Assembly (NCBI GenBank): GCA_024529925.1
Contig: JAFEUB010000780.1
Span: 186,001 to 250,000 of the forward strand
DNA: 64,000 nucleotides
DNA from: Ophthalmolycus amberensis
Taxonomy: Eukaryota; Chordata; Actinopteri; Perciformes; Zoarcidae
Direction: 5' to 3'
Positions 26,325 through 37,830 of the stretch are shown in pieces (positions within the stretch are counted from its first letter, which is position 1; the number at the start of each line of letters is the position of its first letter). Position numbers and translations under genes: made by a program. The notes beneath the pieces are model-generated. The model saw nothing but the letters and a program-made list of their open reading frames with translations. It ran no database searches and was not told the origin of the DNA.

Positions 26325-26412
26325 AGTATTTATACACAGTGGTAGTGCTACCTTTTACTTTAAGTAAAGGATCTGAGTACTTCTTCCACTACTAAAAAAA
26401 AAAAAAAAAAAG
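26325..26412 (+). repeat. Degraded repeat end with A-rich tail
   Basis: ACACAGTGGTAGTGCTACC and AAGTAAAGGATCTGAGTACT then TCTTCCACTACT run into an A17-18 tract. The A tail directly after a dispersed-repeat-like sequence suggests a retroposed end. Confidence 0.4.
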
Positions 26413-26646
26413 TATGAGAGCAGTGGGTCACATCGTTCACCTCACACGAAGCAGCAGCAGCTAACTTCTGTGACAAGAAAAAGTAATGATGCTTTAACAT
26501 GTATTGTTGTTATCACTATTTTTAGTAACCAGATATGCACAGATGGTGACGTGTCCAAGACACAATGACCTGTTTAACATGTGAAGACTGTTGCTAGAGA
26601 TAGTAAACACCCAGCTGGAATGTTGCAGCTCTAACTGCCATATGTA

Positions 26647-26667
26647 TTTTTTTTTTTTTTTTTTTTT
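26647..26667. repeat. T21 homopolymer
   Basis: A run of T. On the other strand it could be the A tail of a retroposed sequence, but nothing recognisable precedes it there. Confidence 0.9.
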
Positions 26668-27796
26668 CCCCCAATGTAAGACACAATCCTTCAACAGCTA
26701 ATGTTATGTCCCTGAGATGACCTATTTTAGTTCATTTGCATGACTTTCATTATTAAATTCAACACTATAAGCAGGGAGCGCTGTGACACAACACACTTTC
26801 TAAATTATGACACCACCAAAGGTTTTTGAAATGCACAAAGACAACATTTAGATTAGTTCCTAAATGTTAATAACATGAGGGCTTCTCAATAGCATTATCA
26901 AATTTAAGCTAATATTCAAACTCCTCCCATAACTTTGACCAAATCTGGACCACGTCTTCAGCTAACCAACCAGCATATTACTAAATACACATGCGGAAAC
27001 CCTCTGACCTCACTCGCCAAAGCGAAATGTATTTTTCTTGAAATACATGGTTGCTTGTATAAAAAAAGACGACTAGGAGCACTTGAGCAGTGACACACAA
27101 ACACTGCCCTTGTTCTCCTGTGGAGGAGGGAAAGATCGCAGCGTCTGTAGCAGTGGGTGATCTGAAGGCCAGCAAGGATCAGGGTGAAAGGCTTTGTGTG
27201 AAAACAACTCAATAAGGCAGCTTAGAAGGAAAAAGTGTTTCATTATATAACATATTTCTACTTGAAGGACACGATGGGACCCACAGAAGCATTTATTTTA
27301 ATGAATAGATTCAATAGCAATTGAGCTAACTGTGATTAATGACAATACTTAAAAATATATATCTAAATATTTAAGTTTATATATATAATATATATTTCCT
27401 GATGGGTACAAAGACTGCCCCATTGAAAATGAATAGTGACCTAAGAGTGATTGAAGCGCCGTGGTGGTTTTGTGACACAATCAGGATATACATGTTGAAT
27501 CAGTAATAGGCAGCAGTTTCTCACTGTGTATCATGTCATCACTCATACCAATTGCATGTTGCTTTTTCTGGGTCGGCGACCACAATTTCTAACAAGAAGT
27601 AACTGTTGGGTCATCTTCACACTTGAAAGGTTTCTGGTATGTTAATGTCAAGTGGAAACAGCAGGAGGGAGTCCAACCGGAACAAGATGGCTGAGATAGT
27701 CTTTCAACTCACTCTTGGCTTTCGAGTGTTTCAAGGAGCTCTGCTTGTTGTGCATCTGTCTTTTAAATATGAGAACACTTTTGTGGGATTTATAGC

Positions 27797-27990
27797 TGGG
27801 TTAAAAGGATAGTTCTGGTGTTTTGAAGTGGGGTGTATAAGTACCTGGGTCGCGTTTCTGGTCACCCGAAACAGTGTTCTGTGGATAGAATTACAGTTTT
27901 ATTCAATCGAATCTTGTGCCTTTGGCGAAAGCATAGACAAAGGCTTTAGTTCTCTGCTTGAAATAGCTTTCTCATGGAAAGGTAAACCAG
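27797..27990 (+). repeat. Probable dispersed repeat end
   Basis: The opening AAAGGATAGTTCTGGTGTTT followed by TTGAAGTGGGGTGTATAAG resembles the terminal part of a common teleost DNA element. The downstream limit is unclear. Confidence 0.35.
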
Positions 27991-29678
27991 CTATTATTTT
28001 GTAAACATGGCTAAGGTTAATCTGATATCGATTTTATTTTTTGTTTTTTTCAGGTGGACCTTTCTTTTGGGTGGCTGAGATACAATTAACGGTTGTGCAA
28101 CATGTTTTTGCCCATGTGAGAGGAGTCAGAGTGGAAAGTCTGACATTTAAGTTGGGCATTTTGAATGGCAGGGCGTTTCATGTGAACACAAGAGATTTTA
28201 TACTTGAAGATTGTGCCAAATGTAAAAGCATTGCGTTGTAGCCTTTTGGAAAAAAAGTGGTTTCGAACTGCAATCTGAATCTGAAGCAGGACGTTTGCTT
28301 CTGTTTCAGCAGAATTGGCTCAGGGATTTGGTGCAAGATCACTGTTGTGGGCATTGTGTCTCAAGTACCAGTATTAGTGTGTAAACAATTGAGAAAGACT
28401 GTGATCGGATGCATCGCAAGGATATAAAACGGAACTAAATGGAGCGGATTTAAATATACACAATATCAACATAATGCTTTAGCAATATTTTAATGAAAAT
28501 GAAAATACAGAAGTGCAGAAGAAGGACTGATTAAATAAAAAAGATAACGTGACTGATAATAACTCGAACAATGCAAATTACTCAAAGGAACATAAGAAGC
28601 AGGGAGTACTCTGATTGCAGTCAGCTGTGCCAAAGAGAGAAAAGCCCCCGAGTCTTAACAACTGCTGAAGCGATGCTAAATGTCCCCATACTTTGGGTTT
28701 AGGTGGTGACTACACAGTGATTTGGAAGCCTGGACTTCACCTAGAGTGGGGAGGAGGTTTTTTTGTAAACGAATGTAATTACCCCCGGCCCACCTCGTCT
28801 CACCCATTGTGACACCCAGTGAACAAAACGTTGATGTGCTCCTCTCAAAAACTAGCAGCAGCCACGAATCACAATTGATTGCAGACACTTAGGCGAGGCA
28901 CACTTATCATCGCCTGCTCTCTCTGGATGGGAGCATCCTCGGCTGAAGCCGGGGGAAGAAATGATTCGAATGAAAGAAAGAATCAAGAGAGGGGGGGGGG
29001 GAGAACAAGCAAGATGAGTATAAAGCCATACAGTCAGCACAGGTGAAATAGGAGCGAAAGAGCCATTAGAGGATGTATTGATCCCAATTCTCGCATGTCT
29101 TAAAGTTTATTTTCACCAGAAAACTCATCCACTCTAATTTTATCTCCACTGCTACATTTCAATGATGAGATCATGGCAGCTTGATGGGTTTTATTCATGA
29201 TAACCTCAAAACATGAAATATGTATTTATCTCCATTCGAGGTGACCATGTAGGCCATACCAGAACTGAGGAAAGAAGTAGATTAAGTGTTGAACAGGTTC
29301 TAATGCAGAGCATCAGCTAGTTGTGTTAGCCGTAGTTTTTGTCGTGGCCATAGATTTGTGAGGACGATTCTCAGGCAACTTTGCCCTTTAATGTAAATGG
29401 TCTGGCAATGGAAGATTATAGTTGCCCATGCTGAGCGGAGACTCGTCAGAAAAACTCAATGCTATTTGTTACTCAATCAAACACTTAAAAAGCATATTTT
29501 TATCTTGAGAAACGACCTCCTTTCCTTTCTTCGTGTCAGTTATGACTGTGAGATATTGTGATTCCCAGCTCCTCCTGTAAACATGTGAAAGTGTCCTTGA
29601 GTAAGACACTGAAACAAACTCAAATTGTCAGTGATGAGCTGGCCAGTGCTTTGCGCGCCAGCTCTGCTGCCATCGGAG

Positions 29679-29694
29679 TGTGTGTGTGTGTGTG
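29679..29694. repeat. (TG) microsatellite
   Basis: A short TG tract. Confidence 0.88.
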
Positions 29695-30601
29695 TTTGGA
29701 AAGCACTTTGTCCTTCTCAGGTTGGGAAGTGCTATCTATACACATCCCATTTAGTATTTAAGTGCCGACTGGTAATATGAGACGGGATGTGATTCCATGA
29801 CCACAGGGTCGAATGCAAACATTAAAGGATTGGGTTGCCAACAATGTAAAAGATAAGTTCAAAGTTAAGCTAATGTGAAGTTTCATTAGTCTGAGTTCGG
29901 CCTGGCAGTCACGTTAAGGTTTGTTGCCACTTTGTTTCGTCCCAGCAGCAAACCTACATGCAACAAACCCCTCCCATGAAGAAACACTGTTTGTGGGAAC
30001 TCAACGATGGAATTTTGCAGTAAAAAGACTGTAACTTTTGCAGATACCAACCTTATTGGCTCAGACAGTCCGGGCATATCTTTGAAGACACGTGCCCATC
30101 CACTCATGCATGCGCACGTTTAGTTTACACTGCACTAATGTAACACTATTCACTACTCTGGCACTCAATGTTTACTCAACTCAAAATGTCTTTTTTTTAT
30201 GGTTTCCTCTATTTCTTTCAGAGAGTGGTAGACATACACAGCATTACGAACAAAACGTGCATAGAGGGCTTACAGAGTACAGAACAGGATTCATTAAAGC
30301 TGCCATACTGTTTATCTGCAGCAATCTGCATGGCAAGTGACACTGCACTCGATAACTTGAACAAGAAGAGGAACAATTAGCTTTCACATTGTCACCTACC
30401 TCTCAAAGTCGCCTTCTACTCTTCCGTCTTATCGCTGCTTTTAAATTAGCTTCATCGCCATCAGCTGTAAAAAGTGACAGATCAGATAATGCGCAGCCTT
30501 TCAGAGTTTAGACTGACTCTTCCAAAGACCTGACTATCATTTACCTTTTGTCAGACATCTGTGATGTCCTTCTCCTGCTGTCAGATATGATAGAACAAGA
30601 G

Positions 30602-30617
30602 AAGAAGAAGAAGAAGA
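30602..30617. repeat. (GAA) microsatellite
   Basis: Five GAA-type units. Confidence 0.88.
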
Positions 30618-32744
30618 ACAGGGCAAAGGGAGCATGAAGCTAAAGGTCACCCTCTATTTTTGTCCAAAGTACGCAGAGAGGATATATATTCTAGTGTGCT
30701 CTGACGGAACAATGAAAGAACTGTCGGCTGTGTTGTTCACCTTCTGTTTGCCGGGACCGCCGCGTTTCATTTCTGAAGAAGACCACTGTGTTCAACCCTG
30801 CTGTGTGAACCACACTGTTCTCCATCGTCTGACCTTGTATCTCTTTGAGCCGACAGTATTGTTGCCCCAAGCCCTGAGCATGTGGAACTGTGTCCTTGCC
30901 ACAGTGTCTCAGTGTTTCTTCTCAATGTGTATTAGGAGGCATTTATTCATTCAGCTCATGCTTCTACCACAATGCCTTATTTAGAAGTGATGCATAAGAG
31001 GATTATGAGACCCCTGAGAAACGTTTTCTTGTGAAATGGATTATATCTGATTGGCATGGATTTTGTCGAGTTGATGGAAGGAAGGCCATTGGCAAAGGAA
31101 CAAGCTATTTGATCTTTGTGCTGTTCAGAATCCCGATCGAGGACTGTTATTTGTAACACTGCAGGATATTTTAAAATTGGTGTTATTGGCTTATGAAATA
31201 TTTTGGCTCCAGAGCTCTGAATCACCACCAACATCTCTGAGTTGGTAAACAATGCAGAGCGTATCTAGCTGGTGTATTTGAGACAGAAAAACATCTTTAT
31301 CAAAGTTACAGAGCCAAACAAACAAAGCATCTCTACTCTAGTTGAACTTGCAGGCAAAAGGTTAGTGGCTAACAGCAGCCTTGATGGAAGAGCTGTGGTT
31401 TCCAAAGTACTTCCTTGGTTAAATGTTAGGGTTGCTTTCCATCTCTTTTTTGAAGTTGTGCTGGCTCGCGTGGCTGGCTTTCCATCTGGACCCAGCAGAC
31501 ATCAGCTCACTCAACATCTTGTGGAATATTTGTAAAGAGAAAAGGTGAAACGCACTGGAACATAACAGGAAATGTCAACTCTAGAGGAGAGATGAAATGA
31601 TTCAATTCTTCTAAATCCGGATCAAATCTTTTTGATAACTGTTAAGTGTCCAACGTATTAATATCCGGCTACTTGCTCATTATTCTAAACATAAATATTA
31701 GTTTTCCATCTAATGTTGATGACACCATTTTTGTATGTCCTCTTCCTGCAAACCAGGTTGTGTCGTGGTTATATTTTGCTTGTGGTGACCTTCTGACTTA
31801 TTTTTAATTTAGAGGGGATATACTTTCTTACACTTTTTTAGTGCATCACTTGTGGACATATATTCATTTTTCTTTGTGGGCTGCCTAGGTCAGAAAACAT
31901 GGGATTCAAAACAACATCAAAGCTTGTTCTAGAGACCATGATGTCCTACAAAGCTCGTATTAGTCACTTTGCCTAAAATCTAAGAATTCAACTTGGATGC
32001 TTATTTCTCAGTTCATAACAGAAATACCAATATTGAGATGCTTACACTGCTGCCAGTAACCTTTACCACAGTGCCCTCGATTCATCCATTATATAGCTCC
32101 ATATATCTTCATCATACCAGTAGCAAAAAAGTACGAGTAGCTTTCCCTCCGGAGCAGCTCTGCCTCTAAAAAAACAGATTGCACGCTTTCTTCAGTGCAT
32201 CTGTATACTGCAGCATCGGTATGTTTTAATCTGGCAGTATTTAATTCAATTAAATCATTAGGATTATAGTCTGACCCCTGATTTTAATGAGGGCTAACCA
32301 GGCTTTTGAATGAGCTACACTAATTAGGGGCGTATTATTCATGTGCCACAATAAGGGCTTCATTGTGCTTGGATAAAAGAATCTAATAGCTTCACTAATG
32401 GAAACCAACCATTTAAGTTTGTTTTTTTTAGCGAATGTGAAGAACGACGTGTGTGTAGGGAAAGAATAAGCATTTGCATGAAAAATAGCCTGCTTGTATG
32501 CTGCGCTGTCAGATGGCTCCGTTCAAGTTTTTTCTTGTGTCTTTGTACTGTGAAGTATTGTCAGCAGACCTTTCTGGCAGGATAATCACAGACAGACAGA
32601 AGTGGGAAGGTGGCAGCAGCACATTATGTCATGTGCGAAGCAGCCAACAGTATGACCACGTTTTGTTTTGTTTTGTTTTTTTATTAGGCCAAACAGAGCA
32701 TACATTTATGTTGAGATGAAGTGCTTTACATTTTGGTTGCACTT

Positions 32745-32960
32745 TCTATGATCATCAACATACTTATAATGCATTATGATCTGCTCATAGCACTGTACAT
32801 TCACAGTAATAAGCACTTGTAAATATATCATGCTTTATAACATTAATCATAACAAATGTATAATGACTTACAACTTCAAGTATCATAATGCTTCATAAAT
32901 GCTGGTCACACGTGTTCCCCATTCCCAGAGCTGTAATACAATATAAGTGAGTGATCAGCA
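32745..32960. repeat. AT-rich MITE-like fragment, left part
   Basis: Rich in TATAATGCATTAT-like units (ACTTATAATGCATTATGATC and variants). The same unit recurs at 33640-33660 (GTATAATGCATTATAGACG). The two may be the ends of one element split by later sequence. Confidence 0.4.
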
Positions 32961-33589
32961 ATTATGAAAGAAGGATACTTGACCGTATAAGTCATTTCAC
33001 TCCGTGTTTAGGACATAGTATACATAAGGATTGCACAACTTGTGAGCTACTTCTCATTTACAATGCCCGGACCAACAAGGGCCTTTAAAGTAACAACCTA
33101 CAGATTTCAACTAGAAAGGTTCGCTCAATAGAGCGCAGATCTCAGAGCCAGGTGTGTCTGCAACTACCGCTGCTATATTGTCGGTTGAATGAATACAACC
33201 CATAATTTGCTAACCGCTCCATCTAGACCGCAAGTGTATCAGACGTGTATCAAACGGATACGCTCTCACTTTGCAGATGCCTGCGCTGGCACGCGTCTCG
33301 AGAGTGTAACCGTGACTTGAAGAGTTTATTTTGGTTTGAAGTCTATTTTTTTCAACAATACACATGTAAATGCGAGGTTGGTAAAGAGGCACAGAAATAA
33401 CTGTCTGCAGAGCAATAGATATACAGTCTATGGTTTTGCACACACATATAGCCGTGCAGTAGTATTCCTTGTGGACAATCCAAAGGCCTGTAATGGTCGC
33501 ACCATGTCGCAGAGAGCCTGAGGAGCCTCGCCGTGGTAATACTTGCGTTGTTTATTGTAATAAAGCATTATGGATATTTGAGTTCTTAC

Positions 33590-33670
33590 ACCTATAATTC
33601 TACAGTGCTATGAGCCGATTATCACACCTTAAGTATGTGTATAATGCATTATAGACGAGGGCATTGTAAA
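33590..33670. repeat. AT-rich MITE-like fragment, right part
   Basis: Contains GTATAATGCATTATAGACG, the counterpart of units at 32760-32790. No flanking duplication could be confirmed. Confidence 0.35.
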
Positions 33671-35508
33671 AATTATTAAAAACTATTTTGTTTTCTTTAA
33701 TGTGGTGACAAAAAAAGTTTCATCTCCAGTCAGCACTTAATATGTGCCTGATGTTCTTGTTTAATGATGCACAAAATCAATTGTGGTGATTCGTTTTCTC
33801 ATTTCTTACTGGCCGTCTCCCTCGCTCCTTTTCCAATCACTCTCCCTGTGTCAATCTGGTGACGTTGAAGGCAAATACACCCTGGCAATACAGCAGCATC
33901 ACCTTCCTTCTGTTCGTCATCTGTCAAATCACAATGTAGCCCGGCATTAAAAAAAAAAAAAAAACTATTTATGTCTGTTTTGAGGTCTTGTGTCTCAGAA
34001 GTTTCCATGTTTAATGCTTTAAGCTTTAAGAAATAAAAAAAAAACAGAACCAGCGTACACAGATCTATACAAGGCGAGTGCCGAGTGTAAAGAGCCCGGA
34101 GTTGCCGTCAGTCAGACCAGAATTTATCAGCACATCAAAGGGGGATGGAGACGGGTAGGCTTTCATCTCTCCACATGTTGTCATTCTACATTACAGCTGA
34201 TAGAGTGCGCTTAGGTAGATGGGCAAACAAGGTAAGGCAAGATGAAAGTGGCTGCACGTGAGCAAGAGATAGGATTCGTGGATTTGTCCTCAATTGCACT
34301 GTAGGCCAACTAAATGTCAGCCTCTGTTTATACTGATCATGTTGTTAGCATGTTCTGTATGACTGCACGTGCCAAACAGGACTAAACAGGACGGAGTTAT
34401 TCAAGTGTAAATTGTGTCTTTCTTTCTGTGATTTTCTTTCATTGTTTTCTCTGGAAAGTTCTTCGAAGCAGACTTGACGCTATGATGCACTTCAAGCTAC
34501 AATGACTTGTGGCATCTTTGTGCATATACAAACTATTAAATATGCATTTTTACACAAACACGCCTTCTCAAAGAGAGGAAGAGGAAAACAGAAAACAACC
34601 TCTTATCATTGCTATTGTGCTATTATTATTTGTCTGTAAATGAATAGCTTTAAAAATGAATAGCGTAACAGCATAGCAAGCCTCACAGTGTACAAGGAAG
34701 CACAGTTTTACAGTTATATACTGTACTTTACACTTATAGAACTAGGGTTACAATGTCGTAACCTTTCTTACCGTCCATGAAAGTTGACTCCATGATATAA
34801 CTCATTTCTTTCAACATCATGAAAAACGTTAACTCCCTCTCGCAGCATATGTGTTGACTGAAAGTCATTTATGCTGAACAGATACGTCACTTGCTACTCA
34901 TTACTCAGGGCGAAATGGAGGCGACCCACCCCCAAAGAACAGATCACAACAGAGGCAGATTGAAGGAAAGTGTAATGAAATGGCAATTCAGTCTGATTGC
35001 CAGGCTGCAGTGGATGACAGAAGAAATAGTAACAGTGAGGTATTCTGACCTCAATCCACTGAGCAAAAAAAGCAAACAAACAGAAAACAAAAAGCTAGAA
35101 GTGGAGATGGCACAGCACCTCAGAGAAGATGTCAGCTATGATGGGGTCTTCTTCCCGTCGTAGACCTCAAACAGTCAATCACTGAAAAGGATTTGACAGC
35201 AAATGTTGATATATGATGAGGTTTGGTTTGTCCATTTATGTTTGGCTCACTAAAATCGAGGGATCGAACATAAAAAGGGCTCCAAATCCTACACAGTTCA
35301 TCTGATTCTAGAGGAGAAAATGTGTCCAAATACTTCACCGGTATGAATAATAAGTAAAGAGTAAAGTTCATTGTTGTATATTCTTTTATTACAGCATTTG
35401 ACTTGTGGTATTTACTGGTATTTTACTGTGCATATGTGTATGTCTTGTATGTGTATATACAGTATTCCATATGAATTGACAAAAGTACCGTGTGTTTTTC
35501 TCCTGCAG

Positions 35509-35661
35509 CACTGAAAGACGCTCGCTTTCAGCTGGTGAACTTCTCCGACAACGAGCTGCGGGTGTCGCTGTCTAATGTCTCTCTGTCAGATGAGGGGCGA
35601 TATGTTTGCCAGCTCTACACAGACCCCCCCCAGGAAGCCTACGCTGACATCACCGTCCTAA
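35509..35661 (+). CDS. cadm1: cadm1 exon: C-terminal half of the V-type Ig domain
   Basis: This 153-nt exon follows an acceptor (tttttctcctgcag) and ends at the donor TAA|gtacaa. It is phase 1 at both ends and joins the previous exon as M-R-P-L-K-D-A-R-F-Q, matching the CADM1 sequence RPLKDSRFQ. It completes the V domain with the diagnostic SLSDEGRYVCQLYTDPPQE motif, which is the Ig D-x-G-x-Y-x-C signature. The second V-domain cysteine is at 35607-35609 and should pair with the one at 23545. Two sequons (NFS and NVS) occupy positions glycosylated in mammalian CADM1. The exon ends inside the linker to the first C2-type domain. Reading through the donor would add about ten residues (STTAKHTRT) and then a stop. 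Confidence 0.97.
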
Positions 35662-36507
35662 GTACAACCGCAAAACACACACGCACATAAAGATATACAC
35701 AAACACTCAATGTTATTAGTAGCAGCGAGGCAAAAGCCTTTTAATTAACATTTAGACTGTGGAAGACAGCACACATTCACATCCTGAGCATCATGGTTGA
35801 CAGCTTACTAGGAAGCCTGCAAGAGGGTTTGACAGCAGTTTGGAACAGGAAAAGCATGTATCTCATACCTGGCTGCTTATTAAGTCTTGTCATAATGTTG
35901 TAGTGTTTAAGCTAGCTAATATACAGTAAACGGGTTCATAATTGCTGATGGCGAGTATACACAACGAGGCCGTTAAGGCGGATTATTTGCCGTGATGGCG
36001 TTTTGTGGTCTCATTTAGCCACTTGTTAGCAACCGTCTTTTATAAGCTTAAACAAGTCTGTAGTGTGGTATCTACTAAGGTATTTTATGCCGTATAACAA
36101 ACCGTTAAACTATCGCAAGCTGGTTTTAACCACGTACCTTATTTCAGGAATCTAAAATCGGCAAAAACCCATTCAAAAAACTTCAAGACAAGGAAACCAG
36201 AAGTGCAGAAGTGTTAACTAATTTCTGTGTTTTAGGATACATTCCTGGTGCACTCTGTAGCCGGGTATCAATCAGTAGAGGGCAGTTGCTTTGCATATGT
36301 ATACCACAATATGCAGAATTCAAATACTTTGGACTACAAATTGGACCTGAATCCAGGTCAATCTCTAAATACCCATATACATTGGTTTTCAGATGAAAAA
36401 AGTGGTCTGGGCTTTTAATTACTAGTCGTCTCTCTGTCAGCTCTGTTTTCTTCTCAACATGTAGTGCCCCAATGTTTACAGAGATTTGTTTGTGTGTCCG
36501 GTCGCAG
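35662..36507 (+). other. Short intron between Ig domains 1 and 2 (846 nt)
   Basis: Intronic sequence with GT-AG borders. I see no exon, repeat or RNA gene in it that can be named. Confidence 0.85.
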
Positions 36508-36645
36508 TTCCTCCAGGTAACCCCATCATCGAGGCCCGGGATGAGGTCCTGAGCGAGGGCAACGAGACAGAGATGACCTGCACTGCCATGAGCAGTAAGC
36601 CTGCTGCCACCATCAAATGGATGAAGGGAGATAAAGAGCTTCCAG
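36508..36645 (+). CDS. cadm1: cadm1 exon: N-terminal half of the first C2-type Ig domain
   Basis: This 138-nt exon has a comparatively weak, purine-interrupted acceptor (gtccggtcgcag) and the donor CAG|gtagat. It is phase 1 at both ends and joins upstream as VLIPPGNPIIEA. It encodes the first half of Ig domain 2, with EMTCTAMSSKPAATIKW closely matching the CADM1 stretch EVNCTAMASKPATTIRW. The first domain-2 cysteine is at 36579-36581. A sequon (NET) lies just before it. The intron before this exon is only 846 nt, the shortest in the window, whereas the others run from 3.2 to more than 22 kb. A 159-codon open frame on the minus strand (36183-36662) overlaps this exon but has no family features and is treated as a shadow. 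Confidence 0.96.
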
Positions 36646-37539
36646 GTAGATCGACTCCGCACATAAAGAGACGCTCACAATCATCTATCATGACATTTCC
36701 TGTGTTAACACAATAAAGCTGGTATGTAATATTGCAGACAAAGTTTTTTTTTCAAAAATATTTACTCATCGCTCTACTTTTTTGATTGCTTATCTGAACA
36801 AAGAATACTTCTGTGTGAAAGAACACACTGTGTTCCATGAACCAGAGAAAAAGGGCTGAATGATGCATCACCTCTAAGAAGAAAGAAAACTCCTGCTTCC
36901 ACTGTTACCCTGGCTTTAAAGAAACATGGTAGCATACATAAATGCCACATAAAAGCAAACCAAAGAAGAAGACCATGAACGTTTTCAATTGCAATTCAAT
37001 GCAATTTTCTCTTAAGAAGTCACAATAACCCTGAAATGTGAATGAACCTGAATCTTCACTTATTACCTCAACCATTGTGAACATAATAATCTTCTGCTTT
37101 TTTTTAAGGTGAAGTCAGTCCACCAACACTAAAAGAGAACGTTTTACATCTTTGACATCCAAGCAGACATCCCTTCTGGAATTCTGAAAAGTCGTAAAGA
37201 CTTCAACCAGTGAGGTGGATTCTAAAAGTCTCAATTAACCTATTGTTGAGTAAACTAGACTTAAGCTCCCTCAGAAGGCTAAACTACTAGAGATATGGAG
37301 AGATAATGTTGCTCATAGTTTACCCTTCTGCTAATCGCTGCTGTGAACTACCTGTAGCTGTGAGCCTTTGGCTACTGTTAGCAAAAGGCTGAAATATTAG
37401 CAACATCTCCGTCTGTGAAACACTGAAACACACCAATATTATCAGACTGTCTTTTCGACAAGTCTGTCAACCATTTTTGGGTTGCTTTGCAGTGTAGGCA
37501 GTTGTTGCCAAAGCTGGAATCATCACTTTTTCTGCAGGA

Positions 37540-37830
37540 TATTTCGCCATTAAATCAGGCTTTTACTGTCTGAAACATCCTGCATGTGCATGTGCATTTA
37601 TACAACAGCCAACAGGGACACCTTTTGTCTGAAATGACCTGTGATTGGTCTAAGTTTCCCGGCACGGGGTAGATTTTTTTTCAAAACCTGACAACAGAGA
37701 GGAGTCTCGTTTTCTCTCAGACCACTTGAATTACAACATACTGAAAGGTTATTTTGGATACCGTACTTTGCCAAATGAAAATATACTGCCTTCCCAGTTT
37801 TGTGATGGAAGAACTCTAATCATAACTTAA
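37540..37830 (+). repeat. Probable dispersed repeat
   Basis: Contains GAAATGACCTGTGATTGGTC, TTCTCTCAGACCACTTGAAT and TACTGAAAGGTTATTTTGG, a block order I associate with a common fish interspersed element. The limits and class are not determined. Confidence 0.4.

Larger units (their letters stand above)
23627..35508 (+). other. Intron within the V domain (about 11.9 kb)
   Basis: Intronic sequence with no further exon supported. It holds a degraded repeat end with an A-rich tail (about 26325-26412), a T21 run (26647-26667), a likely dispersed repeat (about 27797-27990), a TG tract (29679-29694), a GAA tract (30602-30617), an AT-rich block with homeodomain-type motifs (32225-32400), and a pair of AT-rich repeat fragments (about 32745-32960 and 33590-33670). 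24400-26320, 28300-29660 and 30640-32200 show nothing I can name. Confidence 0.8.

Noticed and set aside
34891..35163. 90-codon plus-strand frame upstream of the second V-domain exon
   Set aside because: No similarity to the CADM stalk or Ig sequence, no matching splice sites and phase; treated as intronic chance frame.
36183..36662. 159-codon minus-strand open frame overlapping an Ig-domain exon
   Set aside because: It is antisense to a well-supported exon and its length is explained by the coding bias of the opposite strand; no family features.
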